The notes beneath the pieces were generated by a model, which saw nothing but the letters and a program-made list of their open reading frames with translations, was not told the DNA's origin and searched no databases. A stretch of 64,000 nucleotides of DNA, from contig NW_008705564.1 of NCBI RefSeq assembly GCF_000186865.1, forward strand, positions 1,675,168 through 1,739,167, read 5' to 3'. Positions 39,293 to 49,083 of this stretch are shown here, piece after piece (within the stretch, counting starts at the first letter, position 1; every line of letters starts with the position of its first letter). Position numbers and translations under genes: made by a program. Origin of the DNA: Aureococcus anophagefferens. Taxonomy: Eukaryota > Sar > Pelagophyceae > Pelagomonadales > Pelagomonadaceae.

Positions 39293-39472
39293 TTTTGAGA
39301 GGCGGAACACCAGATGGAGTATGTGGCGCGCCGGGAGAGCGCGGGCGAGAGCGCCGTGATTTTCACGACTTGGCGACTTAGCCTTTGCCGCGACCCGGGG
39401 GATACGCGTGCGCGCCATCCAACGCCGCGTCGGCTCGCATCGATCCGTGGAGTATATATATACTGAGACGCC
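39293..39472. promoter_or_regulatory. divergent promoter with TATA-like box
   Basis: 180 bp between the divergent starts at 39292 and 39473. The sequence gtatatatatac lies at about 39452-39463, only about ten bases before the PAH-SET ATG. This is too close for a standard TATA box with a leader, unless transcription starts inside the annotated coding region or serves the minus-strand gene. Confidence 0.45.
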
Positions 39473-42003
39473 ATGGCCGCCGACGACATCATGGCGTTCA
39501 TGACGCGCGTGAAGAGGAAGCTCGTCGACGACGACGCGCAGTACGCGACCTTCGTGCGGGCCCTCCACCGCTGGGAGCAGCAGGCCATCGGCACGGACGA
39601 GCTCGAGGCCTCCGTGACGTCGCTCCTCGCCGACGACGAGGGCCTGCTCCGCGACTTCGCGCGGCTCTTCGCGCCGCGCGCGCCGGGCGGCGCGGCGCGC
39701 GCGGCCGCGGCGCCCGCGGACGTCGACGCGGCCGTGGCCTACCTGCGGGACGTCGAGGCCCGCGTCGGCGACGAGGCGCGCTACGGCGAGTTCCTCGCGC
39801 TGCTGCGGCTCTGGGAGGCGGGCCGCGTGGAGATCGACGCGCTCGTGCGCGACGTGTCGCGGCTCCTCGGCGGCGACGCGGGCCTCAGGGCAGGACAAGA
39901 GAGCGAAATTCCCAACTTCAAAGCCTCATATCTCGGCCGTTTTCCACTCGTTTCGGCTAATTCTTGGACGAGCGATCATCTCTCGGAACGGTCTCGAAGC
40001 GTGGATGTTTTTTCCGGAACGCGCGCGCGCGGAACACTCACGTTGAAGCGACGTTGAATCACCCTTGTGCTGCCCAGGCGGCCCTGCTCGCGCGCTTCAA
40101 CATGTTCGCGCCGCCGGGCCACGCCGTCTTCCCCGAGGCCGCGGCGGCGCCGCCGCCGGCGCCGCCGCCGCCGTGGGCCGAGGCCGCGGGCGACGTCGCG
40201 ATCGCGCTGACGCGGCGCGAGGCCCGGCGCGGGACGCGCGCGCCGCGCGCCCAAGGGCTCCGCGTCGCGCTCGGACGAGCGTCCCTCGGAGCGCCCTCGA
40301 CGTGCGGACGCTTCCTCCGGGACGTGCGCGGCGACGCGCGCCGGCCCCCGCGCAGGCGAGGCCGCGCTCCTCGAGCGCGTGCTCATGGCCGAGTCCGCGG
40401 CGACGCGGCCCCTCGAGGCGGCGCGCGGGCCCGTCGCCGCCGCCGTCTTCGGCGCCGAGAGCCCCGCGACGCGGGCCTACCGCGGCCGCGTCGGCGCGCG
40501 CTACGCGGGGTCGCCGGTCGCCGCGCGGATGCCGACCCTTTTTACCCGACTTCGACGCGCGCGTACGCGAACGGTTTCGACGCGAGGCTTGCCGCCGCGC
40601 TTCGAGAACTCGACGAGCGCCGTCGATTCGTCCCAAAATCAGCCGAATCGACGTCGACGCGACCGAGAGTTCCGCAGTTCGGCGGGGACCCGCCGACGGT
40701 TGGCGTCCGCGCAGGCCGCTCGCCGCCGCGCTCGAGAACTCGCCCTTCGCCGAGTACCAGGTCTCGGCCGAGGCGTTCCGGGCGCTCCACGCGCAGCTCG
40801 CGCGGCCCGCGGGCGGCGCGGACGAGCGGCTCCGCCTCGAGCGCGACGCGGCGGGCGCCGGCGCGGGACACGAGTGATGCAACTTTCGCTTCGACGCGAG
40901 GGTGCCGCGCGCGATTGTTCCGGAGCAAGGATCCACGCGTCGAGCGCGCGCCGAGAGATCATCGCTCGTCCGGGAATGAGCCGAAACGAGCGGACACTGA
41001 CCGAGCGAGGCGCCCTTGACGTTGGAAACGTCGCGCTCGTTTCCCGCCCAGGCGGGCGCGTACGCGCTCGCGGGGCTCCCGCCCGCGTCCGTGCGCGACG
41101 TGCCCGCCTGTGTCGAACTCAAATCTTCAACACGAATTCAATGTGCGCGTATGCGACCGTTTCGACGCAAGACTTTCGGCTGTGCTTCGAGAACTCGACG
41201 AGAGCAATCGATTCGTCCAAAAATCAGCCGAATCGACTTCGATTTGACGGAGCTAGAGAGTTCTGAAGTTTGGTTGGGATAACCCAGCTCACTGTTTGAT
41301 TTCCACGCAGGTGCCCGCGGACGACCCGCGGCTCGCGCTCCGCGGCCAGCGCATGCTCGTCGCGGACCGGCCCATCGCGGCCCACGAGTGCGTCGGCGTC
41401 TACGGCGGCGCGCTGTCCACGGAGCCCGAGTTCGCGCTCAAGTACGGCGACCGCTTCGCGACGCGCGCGGCGCGGCGCGGGCGCGGGGCGACGCGACGGC
41501 GCTCCAACGCGCGCGTCGCGCGCGCCTTCCGGAACGAGCGTCCGCGCGTCGACCGCGCTCCGAGGGACGAGAGGGGGGGGGCTTCGACGCCGACGCGAGT
41601 CGCGCCCTCGCCCCGCCCAGGCGCGGAGCACGAGCGCTACGTCTTCCGCGTCTACTTCGACGACGTCACGCTCGTCATCGACCCCTGGCCGGCGGCCGGC
41701 GACGCGCGGCTCATGGCCATGAACGACTGCCGCCTCGCGCCCGCGCCCGCGCTGCCCAAGGCCGCGCGCGACCGCCAGAACGTCCACTTCAAGTGCCTCT
41801 TCCTCGAGGGCTTCCCCTTCGTCGTCGCCGTCGCGACGCGGCGCGTCGAACCCGGCGACGAGCTCCTCGTCGACTACGGCGCCGAGTTCTGGCGGAAGCC
41901 CGACCTCTTCGACGAGCGCGGCGTCGCCGCGCTCCGCAGCCCGGAGCTCGTCGCCGTCCACGGCAAGCTCGCGGCCGCGCTCCGGCGCGGAGGGGACGCG
42001 TAG
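39473..42003 (+). CDS. PAH-domain and SET-domain fusion protein
   Basis: Seven exons: 39473-39877, 40078-40216, 40356-40512, 40715-40850, 41052-41099, 41311-41464, 41621-42003; 1422 nt = 473 aa, in frame. Residues 3-70 (DIMAFMTRVKRKLVDDDAQY, ATFVRALHRWEQQAIGTDEL) and about 83-160 (AVAYLRDVEARVGDEARYGE, FLALLRLWEAGRVEIDALVR) are two paired-amphipathic-helix domains like those of SIN3. After a linker, residues about 300-440 form a SET-type fold: RMLVADRPIAAHECVGVYGG, AMNDCRLAP and GDELLVDYGAEFW. The NHSC-like motif reads N-D-C, so the usual His is Asp; lysine methyltransferase activity is therefore uncertain. Inference: a corepressor-linked histone modifier. All six introns are introners, four of them degenerate or GC-enriched. 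Confidence 0.84.
39878..40077 (+). mobile_element. introner element IE15, family A
   Basis: 200-bp GC-AG intron. Ends cagggcaggacaagag and cccttgtgctgcccag; flanking 8-mers gcgggcct and gcggccct (1 mismatch). No GT exists near the donor, so the GC donor is required. Forward orientation; phase 0. Confidence 0.93.
40217..40355 (+). mobile_element. introner element IE16, degenerate family A
   Basis: 139-bp GC-AG intron, GC-enriched and internally deleted. The homologous stretch is ggacgagcgtccctcggagc. Perfect 8-bp duplication gcgaggcc despite the decay. Forward orientation; phase 1. Confidence 0.85.
40513..40714 (+). mobile_element. introner element IE17, degenerate family B
   Basis: 202-bp GC-AG intron. 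The left end is decayed (ccgcgcggatgccgacc), core acccgacttcgacg; the right end is gttggcgtccgcgcag. Flanking 8-mers gccggtcg and gccgctcg (1 mismatch). Reverse orientation; phase 2. Confidence 0.87.
40851..41051 (+). mobile_element. introner element IE18, family A
   Basis: 201-bp GC-AG intron. Ends cggcgcgggacacgag and ctcgtttcccgcccag; perfect 8-bp duplication gcgggcgc. Reverse orientation; phase 0. Confidence 0.92.
41100..41310 (+). mobile_element. introner element IE19, family B
   Basis: 211-bp GT-AG intron. Ends ctgtgtcgaactcaaa and tttgatttccacgcag; perfect 8-bp duplication gtgcccgc. Reverse orientation; phase 0. The preceding exon is only 48 bp. Confidence 0.93.
41465..41620 (+). mobile_element. 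introner element IE20, degenerate family A
   Basis: 156-bp GC-AG intron, strongly GC-enriched. The right end cgccccgcccag and inner ttccggaacgagcgtcc are recognisable. Flanking 8-mers gcgcggcg and gcgcggag (1 mismatch); the donor was chosen by reading frame. Reverse orientation; phase 1. Confidence 0.78.
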
Positions 42004-43319
42004 CGCGCGTCGTAGGATCTGTCCGCGAAGGAGCGCGGGGTCCGGGCGGCGGGCGCGCGCGGGAGGCGTCGTGCGGCTCTCGCGGCGTCGCCCGCGGCCC
42101 CGAGGCCCCCAGCCGCCTGAAATGACATGTATCGACCTCCTGGAATAGGGGCCCAGCCGCGCGTTGCCGACCTGAGGACGCCCGGGACCGCCGGGACTGC
42201 CGCGCGGGACCGCCCGGGACGCGCGTGGGACCTGGCACGACTCGGGCCTTCGGCGTCGCCTACGAGCAGTAGCCGCCCTACGTCGTCGTGCTCTCTTCGT
42301 CGCCGTGCCCTTTCCGTCGCCGTGCTCGCGTACGCCTCCGCCCGAGTCGTGTCCTCCCGTGGCTCTCCCTACGTACGCCTCCCCTCGCTGTTCTCTCCCC
42401 CTTCGATTCCTCCCTGCGCCGGGGCTAACTGGCAGGACTCGGGAGGGACGTCGCCGGGACCCCGCCGGGACCGCGCGGGACCGCCCGCCGGGACGCCCCA
42501 GGACGGCCTCCCAGGACGGCCCCGGGACGGCTTTGGGACGGCCCCAGGACGGCGCCCAGGACTCCTGGGCCGCCCGGGACGCCTGGGAGCGAGCCGGGAC
42601 GTGTATCAGGACCCGGCCAGGACCCGGAAGGGACTTGCCAGGACCGCCAGGACCGCCGGGATCGCGCCAGGACTGCGCCGGACCGCGCCCCGCCGGGGCG
42701 CCCCCGGGATCCCCGCGGGAACCTCTCAGGACTTTGCTCAGGACCGGCGGGCCTTCAGCCCTAACGCTAGCAAAAGGCAACTTCAGCTCGCGTACTGCAA
42801 CTCCCCGATCCACCACGTTTCTCTACATTTCTCCAAAAAATTTAGTCCGAGCGGCGATCGTGCAAGCGGCGATCTTGTCGACAATCGACCTGCGCGCACG
42901 CGCTGACGAGTGCGACCCGGCGTCCGACGTCTTCCCCGCGTATCGTGCGACTTTTCGACCGCCCCGAGGGCCAAACCCCGGACTTTTCGAGACCCGCATC
43001 GCGAGTTTAGAGAGTTTTGGCGCGAAACTTCTTTTTCCGGCGGTTCGACGACCGAAGGGCCGTCGCCCCCCCCGAAGAAGTTCCCCCCCAAGACCCCAGC
43101 CCGACGAGGAACGATGTGGTGACTTGGACACCCCCCCCTCAACCGTCCCCGGCCCCCGAAAACGGCGCGACCGCCGCCGATCGACCGCCGCCGATCGGAT
43201 CGGTCGCCGGACCCGGGCCCCTGGCCGGGACCCTCCGTCATTCCCCAAGCCCCGACACCCGCCCCCGAGGACCGCTCCAAACCCAAACCGACTCACTCCC
43301 GACTAGGTACACCATCATC
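42004..43319. other. 1.3-kb gene-free region with GGAC-rich repeats
   Basis: No ORF here resembles a protein. From about 42170 to 42760 the plus strand repeats short CCGGGAC, CCAGGAC and GGGACCGCC words at irregular spacing, like a degenerate minisatellite. From 42830 to 43310 it becomes C-run-rich (cccccc tracts at 43068-43140). It includes the promoter of the 43320 gene, but no TATA box was seen. Confidence 0.6.
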
Positions 43320-46300
43320 ATGACGACCAAGGGCGCCCGGATCGTGGCGGCGCTCGCGCTCCTGCACACGGCGTCGGCCGCGTGCGACCTCGCGGCCCCG
43401 TCGATCGCCGACGCGCCGGGCGGCTTCAACTGGGTGCAGACCGGCCCCGTCATGCGCCTCTACACGACCAAGACGTACACGCGCCAGATGATCGCGTCGG
43501 GCAATTCGAGCTCCGTCGAGAGCGGCACCATGTTCACGCCGCTGTGCCTGACCAAGGACTACATGGTCGACAAGGGCTGCGTCGTGCAGTGCACGGACAC
43601 GGGCCTCGACTACGAGACCTACTGCTCGGGCCTCGAGATCAACACGATCTGCAAGCGGTACAACGAGACGAAGATGAACGTGGGCTGCCAGCTCGACTTC
43701 GACACGGACGAGGACGAGTACAACCTCGGCAAGTCCCTCAAGCAGATCTGGGCCGAGACCCTCACGGTCTGGAACACGGACGAGGGCCTCGGGAGCCTCT
43801 TCACGTCGGGCTTTGACGCCTACGGCGCGATGCGCCTGCCCTTCTTCCCGCACAACTACGGGAACCTCATCAACATGGGCCTCGGCGTCAACGTGGCCAT
43901 GGCGACGGCCGGCGTCGGGAACTTCTCCTACATGAGCATGAACCTCGCCACCTACACGACGGACACCCCGAACTACCAATTCGTCGAGGACCCGCTCGGC
44001 TCGACCGCGGACGGCGCGGTCTTCTTCGCCGACCACTGGAAGTCCAAGCAGTTCATCCACGCCCTCAACGACACCGACTACGAGGCCGTCGGCGGCGCGG
44101 CGATCTACAAGCCCTCCTACTACAACGCTTCGGAGATCCGCCTCAAGGCCACGTACATCTCGGCCATCGCCATCGAGTACGACCCCTGCGACATGGACGG
44201 CAACCCCAAGTTCATGGGCCTCCCGAAGGCCTGCTTCCACGTCCACCAGGGTGGCCCCCACATGGAGAACGGCCAGATGTGGCCCTTCTACAAGCCCCTC
44301 AAGGACGGCACGATCGACTTCTTCGGCGTCTGCCCGATCGACAAGTACGAGCCCCAGTCGAACGCGCTCCTCGCCCATACCTACAGCCCCGAGAACGCGG
44401 ACGCGTTCGGAGAGGCCTCGGCCGCGGCCGGCGGCCTGGCCCTCGCCCACGGCCGCACGTGGGGCTTCCACCTCTGCCTCCCGCAGGACGACCCGACGCA
44501 CCCGTATCCCTGCACGATCGGCGCGGCGCCGCAGGATTTCTACGGCAACGGCGAGCTCTCGGACTTCATGATCCTCGACCCGCTCAGCTTCATCCACAAC
44601 CCCATCCAGGACGAGACGGACATCTGCGCGAAGCACACCGAGGGCCTCTGCGACTGGTCGAACTCGGCCGTGGAGGTCACCGGCGAGGCCAAGTACGAGT
44701 ACCCCGTCGACTCGCCGATGGAATGGTCGCCCTACCCGGCGGCGGCGCCCGTCACGAGCTGCGACCTCGCGGCCCCGTCGATCGACGACGCGCCGGGCGG
44801 CTTCAACTGGGTCCAGACCGGCCCCGTCATGCGCCTCTACACGACCAAGACGTACCCGCGCCAGATGATCACGTCGGGCACGTCGAGCTCCGTCGAGGTC
44901 GGCACCATGTTCACGCCGCTGTGCCTGACCAAGGACTACATGGTCGACAAGGGCTGCGTCGTGCAGTGCACGGACACGGGCCTCGACTTCTTGACCTACT
45001 GCCCGGGCCTCGACATCAACACGATCTGCAAGCCGTACAACGAGACGAAGATGAACGTGGGCTGCCAGCTCGACTTCGACACGGACGAGGACGAGTACAA
45101 CCTCGGCAAGTCCCTCAAGCAGATCTGGGCCGAGACCCTCACGGTCTGGAACACGGACGAGGGCCTCGGGAGCCTCTTCACGTCGGGCTTTGACGCCTAC
45201 GGCGCGATGCGCCTGCCCTTCTTCCCGCACAACTACGGGAACCTCATCAACATGGGCCTCGGCGTCAACGTGGCCATGGCGACGGCCGGCGTCGGGAACT
45301 TCTCCTACATGAGCATGAACCTCGCCACCTACACGACGGACACCCCGAACTACCAATTCGTCGAGGACCCGCTCGGCTCGACCGCGGACGGCGCGGTCTT
45401 CTTCGCCGACCACTGGAAGTCCAAGCAGTTCATCCACGCCCTCAACGACACCGACTACGAGGCCGTCGGCGGCGCGGCGATCTACAAGCCCTCCTACTAC
45501 AACGCTTCGGAGATCCGCCTCAAGGCCACGTACATCTCGGCCATCGCCATCGAGTACGACCCCTGCGACATGGACGGCAACCCCAAGTTCATGGGCCTCC
45601 CGAAGGCCTGCTTCCACGTCCACCAGGGTGGCCCCCACATGGAGAACGGCCAGATGTGGCCCTTCTACAAGCCCCTCAAGGACGGCACGATCGACTTCTT
45701 CGGCGTCTGCCCGATCGACAAGTACGAGCCCCAGTCGAACGCGCTCCTCGCCCATACCTACAGCCCCGAGAACGCGGACGCGTTCGGAGAGGCCTCGGCC
45801 GCGGCCGGCGGCCTGGCCCTCGCCCACGGCCGCACGTGGGGCTTCCACCTCTGCCTCCCGCAGGACGACCCGACGCACCCGTATCCCTGCACGATCGGCG
45901 CGGCGCCGCAGGATTTCTACGGCAACGGCGAGCTCTCGGACTTCATGATCCTCGACCCGCTCAGCTTCATCCACAACCCCATCCAGGACGAGACGGACAT
46001 CTGCGCGAAGCACACCGAGGGCCTCTGCGACTGGTCGAACTCGGCCGTGGAGGTCACCGGCGAGGCCAAGTACGAGTACCCCGTCGACTCGCCGATGGAA
46101 TGGTCGCCCTACGCCCAGCCCACCGAGAAGCCCACGCCCGCGCCCACGAGCGCGCCCACCAACTCCACGCTCGCGCCCACGGCGTCGCCCACCAACTCCA
46201 CGCTCGCGCCCACGGCCACGGCCCTTACCCCCAAGGTCCGGGGCTGCGGCCGGGCCGCGCTCGCGTCGGAGGCGAAGTGCAACAAGAACAAGCGGTGCAA

Positions 46301-46556
46301 GTGGGTCTTCGGGTCGCACGCGTGCATGTCCGACTGCGCGCTCGCGAACAAGAAGAAGTCCAAGTGCAACAACAAGAAGCACTGCAAGTACAACAAGATC
46401 ACGAAAAAGTGCAAAAACAAGAAGCACGTGTGCAAGTACAAAACGAAGAAGGCGCACTGCCGCGCGGACGAGACCTGCGGCGTCAAGAAGCGCAACGACC
46501 CGAAATACGACGCCAAGGGCAACCGCGTCATCAAGTGCCGCACGCTCAAGGAGTAG
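43320..46556 (+). CDS. secreted protein with duplicated 459-aa domain and Lys/Cys-rich tail
   Basis: Single-exon, 1078 aa. Signal peptide MTTKGARIVAALALLHTASA. Two tandem domains (residues 22-480 and 481-939) share motifs such as FNWVQTGPVMRLYTTKTY, MVDKGCVVQCTDTGLD, CFHVHQGGPHMENGQMWPFY and GRTWGFHLCLPQDDPTHPYP. Each has about a dozen Cys and several N-glycosylation sequons (NETK, NFSY, NASE). A Pro/Thr/Ser stalk (PTPAPTSAPTNSTLAPTASP) then leads to a Lys/Cys-rich tail (CNKNKRCKWVF, KCNNKKHCKYNKITKKCKNK). I do not recognise the domain family. An extracellular or wall protein is likely. About 10 residue differences all lie in the first 96 residues of the domain; the rest is identical between copies. 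Confidence 0.87.
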   Translation: MTTKGARIVAALALLHTASAACDLAAPSIADAPGGFNWVQTGPVMRLYTTKTYTRQMIASGNSSSVESGTMFTPLCLTKDYMVDKGCVVQCTDTGLDYETYCSGLEINTICKRYNETKMNVGCQLDFDTDEDEYNLGKSLKQIWAETLTVWNTDEGLGSLFTSGFDAYGAMRLPFFPHNYGNLINMGLGVNVAMATAGVGNFSYMSMNLATYTTDTPNYQFVEDPLGSTADGAVFFADHWKSKQFIHALNDTDYEAVGGAAIYKPSYYNASEIRLKATYISAIAIEYDPCDMDGNPKFMGLPKACFHVHQGGPHMENGQMWPFYKPLKDGTIDFFGVCPIDKYEPQSNALLAHTYSPENADAFGEASAAAGGLALAHGRTWGFHLCLPQDDPTHPYPCTIGAAPQDFYGNGELSDFMILDPLSFIHNPIQDETDICAKHTEGLCDWSNSAVEVTGEAKYEYPVDSPMEWSPYPAAAPVTSCDLAAPSIDDAPGGFNWVQTGPVMRLYTTKTYPRQMITSGTSSSVEVGTMFTPLCLTKDYMVDKGCVVQCTDTGLDFLTYCPGLDINTICKPYNETKMNVGCQLDFDTDEDEYNLGKSLKQIWAETLTVWNTDEGLGSLFTSGFDAYGAMRLPFFPHNYGNLINMGLGVNVAMATAGVGNFSYMSMNLATYTTDTPNYQFVEDPLGSTADGAVFFADHWKSKQFIHALNDTDYEAVGGAAIYKPSYYNASEIRLKATYISAIAIEYDPCDMDGNPKFMGLPKACFHVHQGGPHMENGQMWPFYKPLKDGTIDFFGVCPIDKYEPQSNALLAHTYSPENADAFGEASAAAGGLALAHGRTWGFHLCLPQDDPTHPYPCTIGAAPQDFYGNGELSDFMILDPLSFIHNPIQDETDICAKHTEGLCDWSNSAVEVTGEAKYEYPVDSPMEWSPYAQPTEKPTPAPTSAPTNSTLAPTASPTNSTLAPTATALTPKVRGCGRAALASEAKCNKNKRCKWVFGSHACMSDCALANKKKSKCNNKKHCKYNKITKKCKNKKHVCKYKTKKAHCRADETCGVKKRNDPKYDAKGNRVIKCRTLKE
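43383..46136 (+). repeat. 1377-bp tandem duplication with identical tract
   Basis: Copy 1 at 43383-44759, copy 2 at 44760-46136, offset 1377 bp (459 codons). The first about 275 bp differ at several sites. From 43658 to 44735 (copy 2: 45035-46112) I find no difference over about 1.08 kb. The mosaic of diverged and identical parts suggests recent gene conversion, or a collapse/misjoin in assembly. Confidence 0.92.
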
Positions 46557-46602
46557 TCGCGACAAGCGCGACAAGCACGACGCCGGCCGCGCCCGCCCCC
46601 GA

Positions 46603-46678
46603 CGACGAGGCGCCGCGCGCGCCGTCGTCGGCCGCGGCGCCGACGAGGCGCCGCGCGCGCCGTCGTCGGCCGCGGCGC
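46603..46678. repeat. 38-bp tandem repeat, two copies
   Basis: Two adjacent 38-bp copies (46603-46640, 46641-46678) beginning cgacgaggcgccgcgcgc. They lie in the G+C-only spacer between convergent genes. Confidence 0.88.
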
Positions 46679-46860
46679 CTCGTCGTCGGCCGGCCCGGCC
46701 TCGCGGACCTCCGCGCCCCCCCCCCCGCCCCCCCGCCGCCGCCGCCCGCGCGCCGCCCCCCGGCGCCGCGCGAGTTAACGCCGCCATACGCTCGCACCCC
46801 CCCGAGGGAGCGGGTCGACGCGCGCGCGCGCGAGGGCCCGCGCTCGGAAGCCCGCGACCC

Positions 46861-46926
46861 GGGGGAGTTACGAGCGGCTCAGCGCGACTTGCCGGGGGAG
46901 TTCCGAGCGGCTCAGCGCGACTTGCC
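46861..46926. repeat. 33-bp tandem duplication covering the TYW1 stop codon
   Basis: Two 33-bp copies (46861-46893, 46894-46926) with one mismatch; core cgagcggctcagcgcgactt. The right copy encodes the last residues and stop of the minus-strand TYW1 gene, so the left copy is a duplicated 3' coding end. Confidence 0.88.
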
Positions 46927-49083
46927 GTTGGCCTTCTTCTTGTAGACGCGCGTGTCGACGGGGTCGAAGCCGTCCTCCGCCGCGCCGAAGAGGGCCCAGG
47001 GCGGCGCGGGGACCGCGTAGTCCTCGACGCCGAAGGGTGCGCCCGTCGCCGCGTGCGCGCGCTCGAGGTCGTGGAACTTGTCGTAGTCGATCCACGTGTT
47101 CCACGAGACGACGGCGCCGGAGTCGTCGAGCGTCGCCAGCTGGTCGACGCGCGCGAGGAGCACGGACACGGAGTGCTTGTGGCTGCAGGCGATGCGGTAC
47201 TCCGGCGCGCCCGGGTGGTTCGCCGCGAGGGCCGCCGCGAGGGCCTCGCAGAAGGCGACGACCTCGTGGTGCCAGGGGCAGTTCTCCATCGTGAGGTCCG
47301 ACGCGTCCGACTTGCCGCAGAACGTCACGCCCTTGACCTCGACGAGCGTCGGCTCCCCGAGGGCGACGAGGCCCGCGTAGCCCGCGACGTCGCGCTCGTT
47401 GTGGCCCTTGACGAGCGTGAGCCGCGCGACCGTGCGCTGCCGCTTCTCGCGGAGCAGCACGAGCGACGCGCGGAGCCGGTCCCACGCGTCGCCGAAGAGC
47501 GGCCGGTCGACCTCGACGAGGTCGGCCTCGTTGGGCGCGTCGACGGAGACGTAGAGCTGCGTCACGGGCCGCAGCGTGCGGATGGCCTCGGGGAACTGCG
47601 CGTTCGTCACGAGGAACGTGGAGATCCGCCGGCCGTGGAGCTCGCCGAGGAGCTCGTTGATGCGCGGGTACATGATGGGCTCGCCGACCAGCGAGAGCGC
47701 GCAGTGGCGGACCGTGTGCGCGTCGCGCCAGCGCCAGTCGACGACGCCCGGCACGCCCCGGCACTCCTTGATCATGGCCACGTGGAGGTCGACGGCCTCG
47801 GCGACGATGGCCTCGGGGTCGTCGGCCTTCCACTTCCAGCTCGTGCCCACGGGGTTCTTGTGGTGGCGCCAGCAGAAGACGCACTTGTTCGCGCAGGCGA
47901 GGGACGGCGTCGCCTCCATGCACTGGTAGGACGTGATGCCGTAGAACGTGTGCTTGTAGCAGCCGCCGCGGCCCCGGAGCTGGTGCTTCGTCCAGCGGCA
48001 GAGCTTGACCTGGGCGGGACAAGAGAGATTCAACGTCGCTTCAATTTGAGTGTTCCGCGCGCGCGCGTTCCGGAAAAAGCATCCACGCTTCGAGGCCGTT
48101 CCGAGAGATGATCGCTCGTCCAAAGATCAGCCGAAACGAGTGGAAAACGGCCGAGATCGGAGCCTTTGAAGTTGGGAATTTCGCTCTCTTTTCCCGCCCT
48201 GAGCTTGACGGCGCTGTGGGACCCGATGAGCTTGTAGCCCTCCTTCTTGAGGGCCTTGGCCTGGGCCGGCGTGACCATGTCCTTGGGCGGCCGGAGCCCG
48301 AGGGCCGCGGCCTCCTCGTCCGCGCGCGACTCGAGGCCCGGCCCGAGCTCCTCGAGGTCCGCGACGCCGGACGGCGCCGGTGCTTCCTCGTCGCTCTCGG
48401 AGCCGCCGTCGTCGGAGCCGGGCGCGACGGGCTCCAAAGCCCGCGGCGCCGCGACCTTCTTGCGCTGCTGCCGCGTGAGGCCGCCGGCCCTGGCGAGCAG
48501 CGGCGACGGCTTCGCGAACGTCGCCGCGACGCGCGCCTCCCAGGCGCCGTAGGCCGCGTCGCGCGCGCCGTCGCAGTCGTCGAGGGCCGCCGACGCGACG
48601 CGGCTCGCGCCGAGCTTCCGGAGCGCGCGCTCGCATTTCTTCGCCGCCGCGCAGAAGACCGCGGGCTCGTAGGCCGTCGACCCGCAGCCGAGGACGCCGA
48701 AGCGCCGGCCCCGGAGCGCGGCCGTGCCCACGCGGTGGTCGTGCGCGAGGTCGTCGAGCGCGGCCTCGAAGATGTGGGCCGCCCTGGGCGGGCACGCGCC
48801 GCCGCCCTGCGTCGACACGAGCACGGCGCAGTCGCGCGACGCGCCGTTGAGCAGTTCGTCCCACGGGTCGAGGGGGAACGCCTCGTCGCACGCGTCGACG
48901 AGCGTCGACCGCCGGCCCGCCCGCGCCAGGGCGTCGCGGAGCCGGAGCGCGTAGCCCCGCGACGTGCCCGTCACGGACGCGTAGACGACGAGCACGGGCG
49001 GCGCGGCCGCGAGGAACGCGGATTCGCCCGCGGGCGCGACGTCGACGGCCGCCCGGGGCGGCGGCGACACCGGCGGCGGCGCC
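46912..49083 (-). CDS. TYW1: TYW1, tRNA wybutosine synthase (flavodoxin and radical SAM)
   Basis: Exons 49083-48210 (5' end lost in the N gap) and 48009-46912. The N-terminal part is a flavodoxin-like domain: VLVVYASVTGTSRGYALRL (FMN phosphate loop), CAVLVSTQGGG, FGVLGCGSTAYEPAVFCAAA. After an acidic linker comes KLCRWTKHQLRGRGGCYKHT, FYGITSYQCMEATPSLACAN and CVFCWRHHKNPVGTSWKW; CANKCVFC is the radical-SAM Cx3Cx2C cluster. TYW1 condenses N1-methylguanosine at position 37 of tRNA-Phe with pyruvate carbons to form the tricyclic base 4-demethylwyosine, the second step of wybutosine synthesis. Removing IE21 restores SHSAVKLCRWTK exactly. The stop lies in a 33-bp tandem duplicate. Confidence 0.95.
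48010..48209 (-). mobile_element. introner element IE21, family A (in TYW1)
   Basis: 200-bp GT-AG intron on the minus strand. Plus-strand ends ctgggcgggacaagag and ctcttttcccgccctg; perfect 8-bp duplication agcttgac (gene-strand gtcaagct). Forward orientation relative to the gene; phase 0. Splicing restores the conserved TYW1 AVKLCRW motif. Confidence 0.96.
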
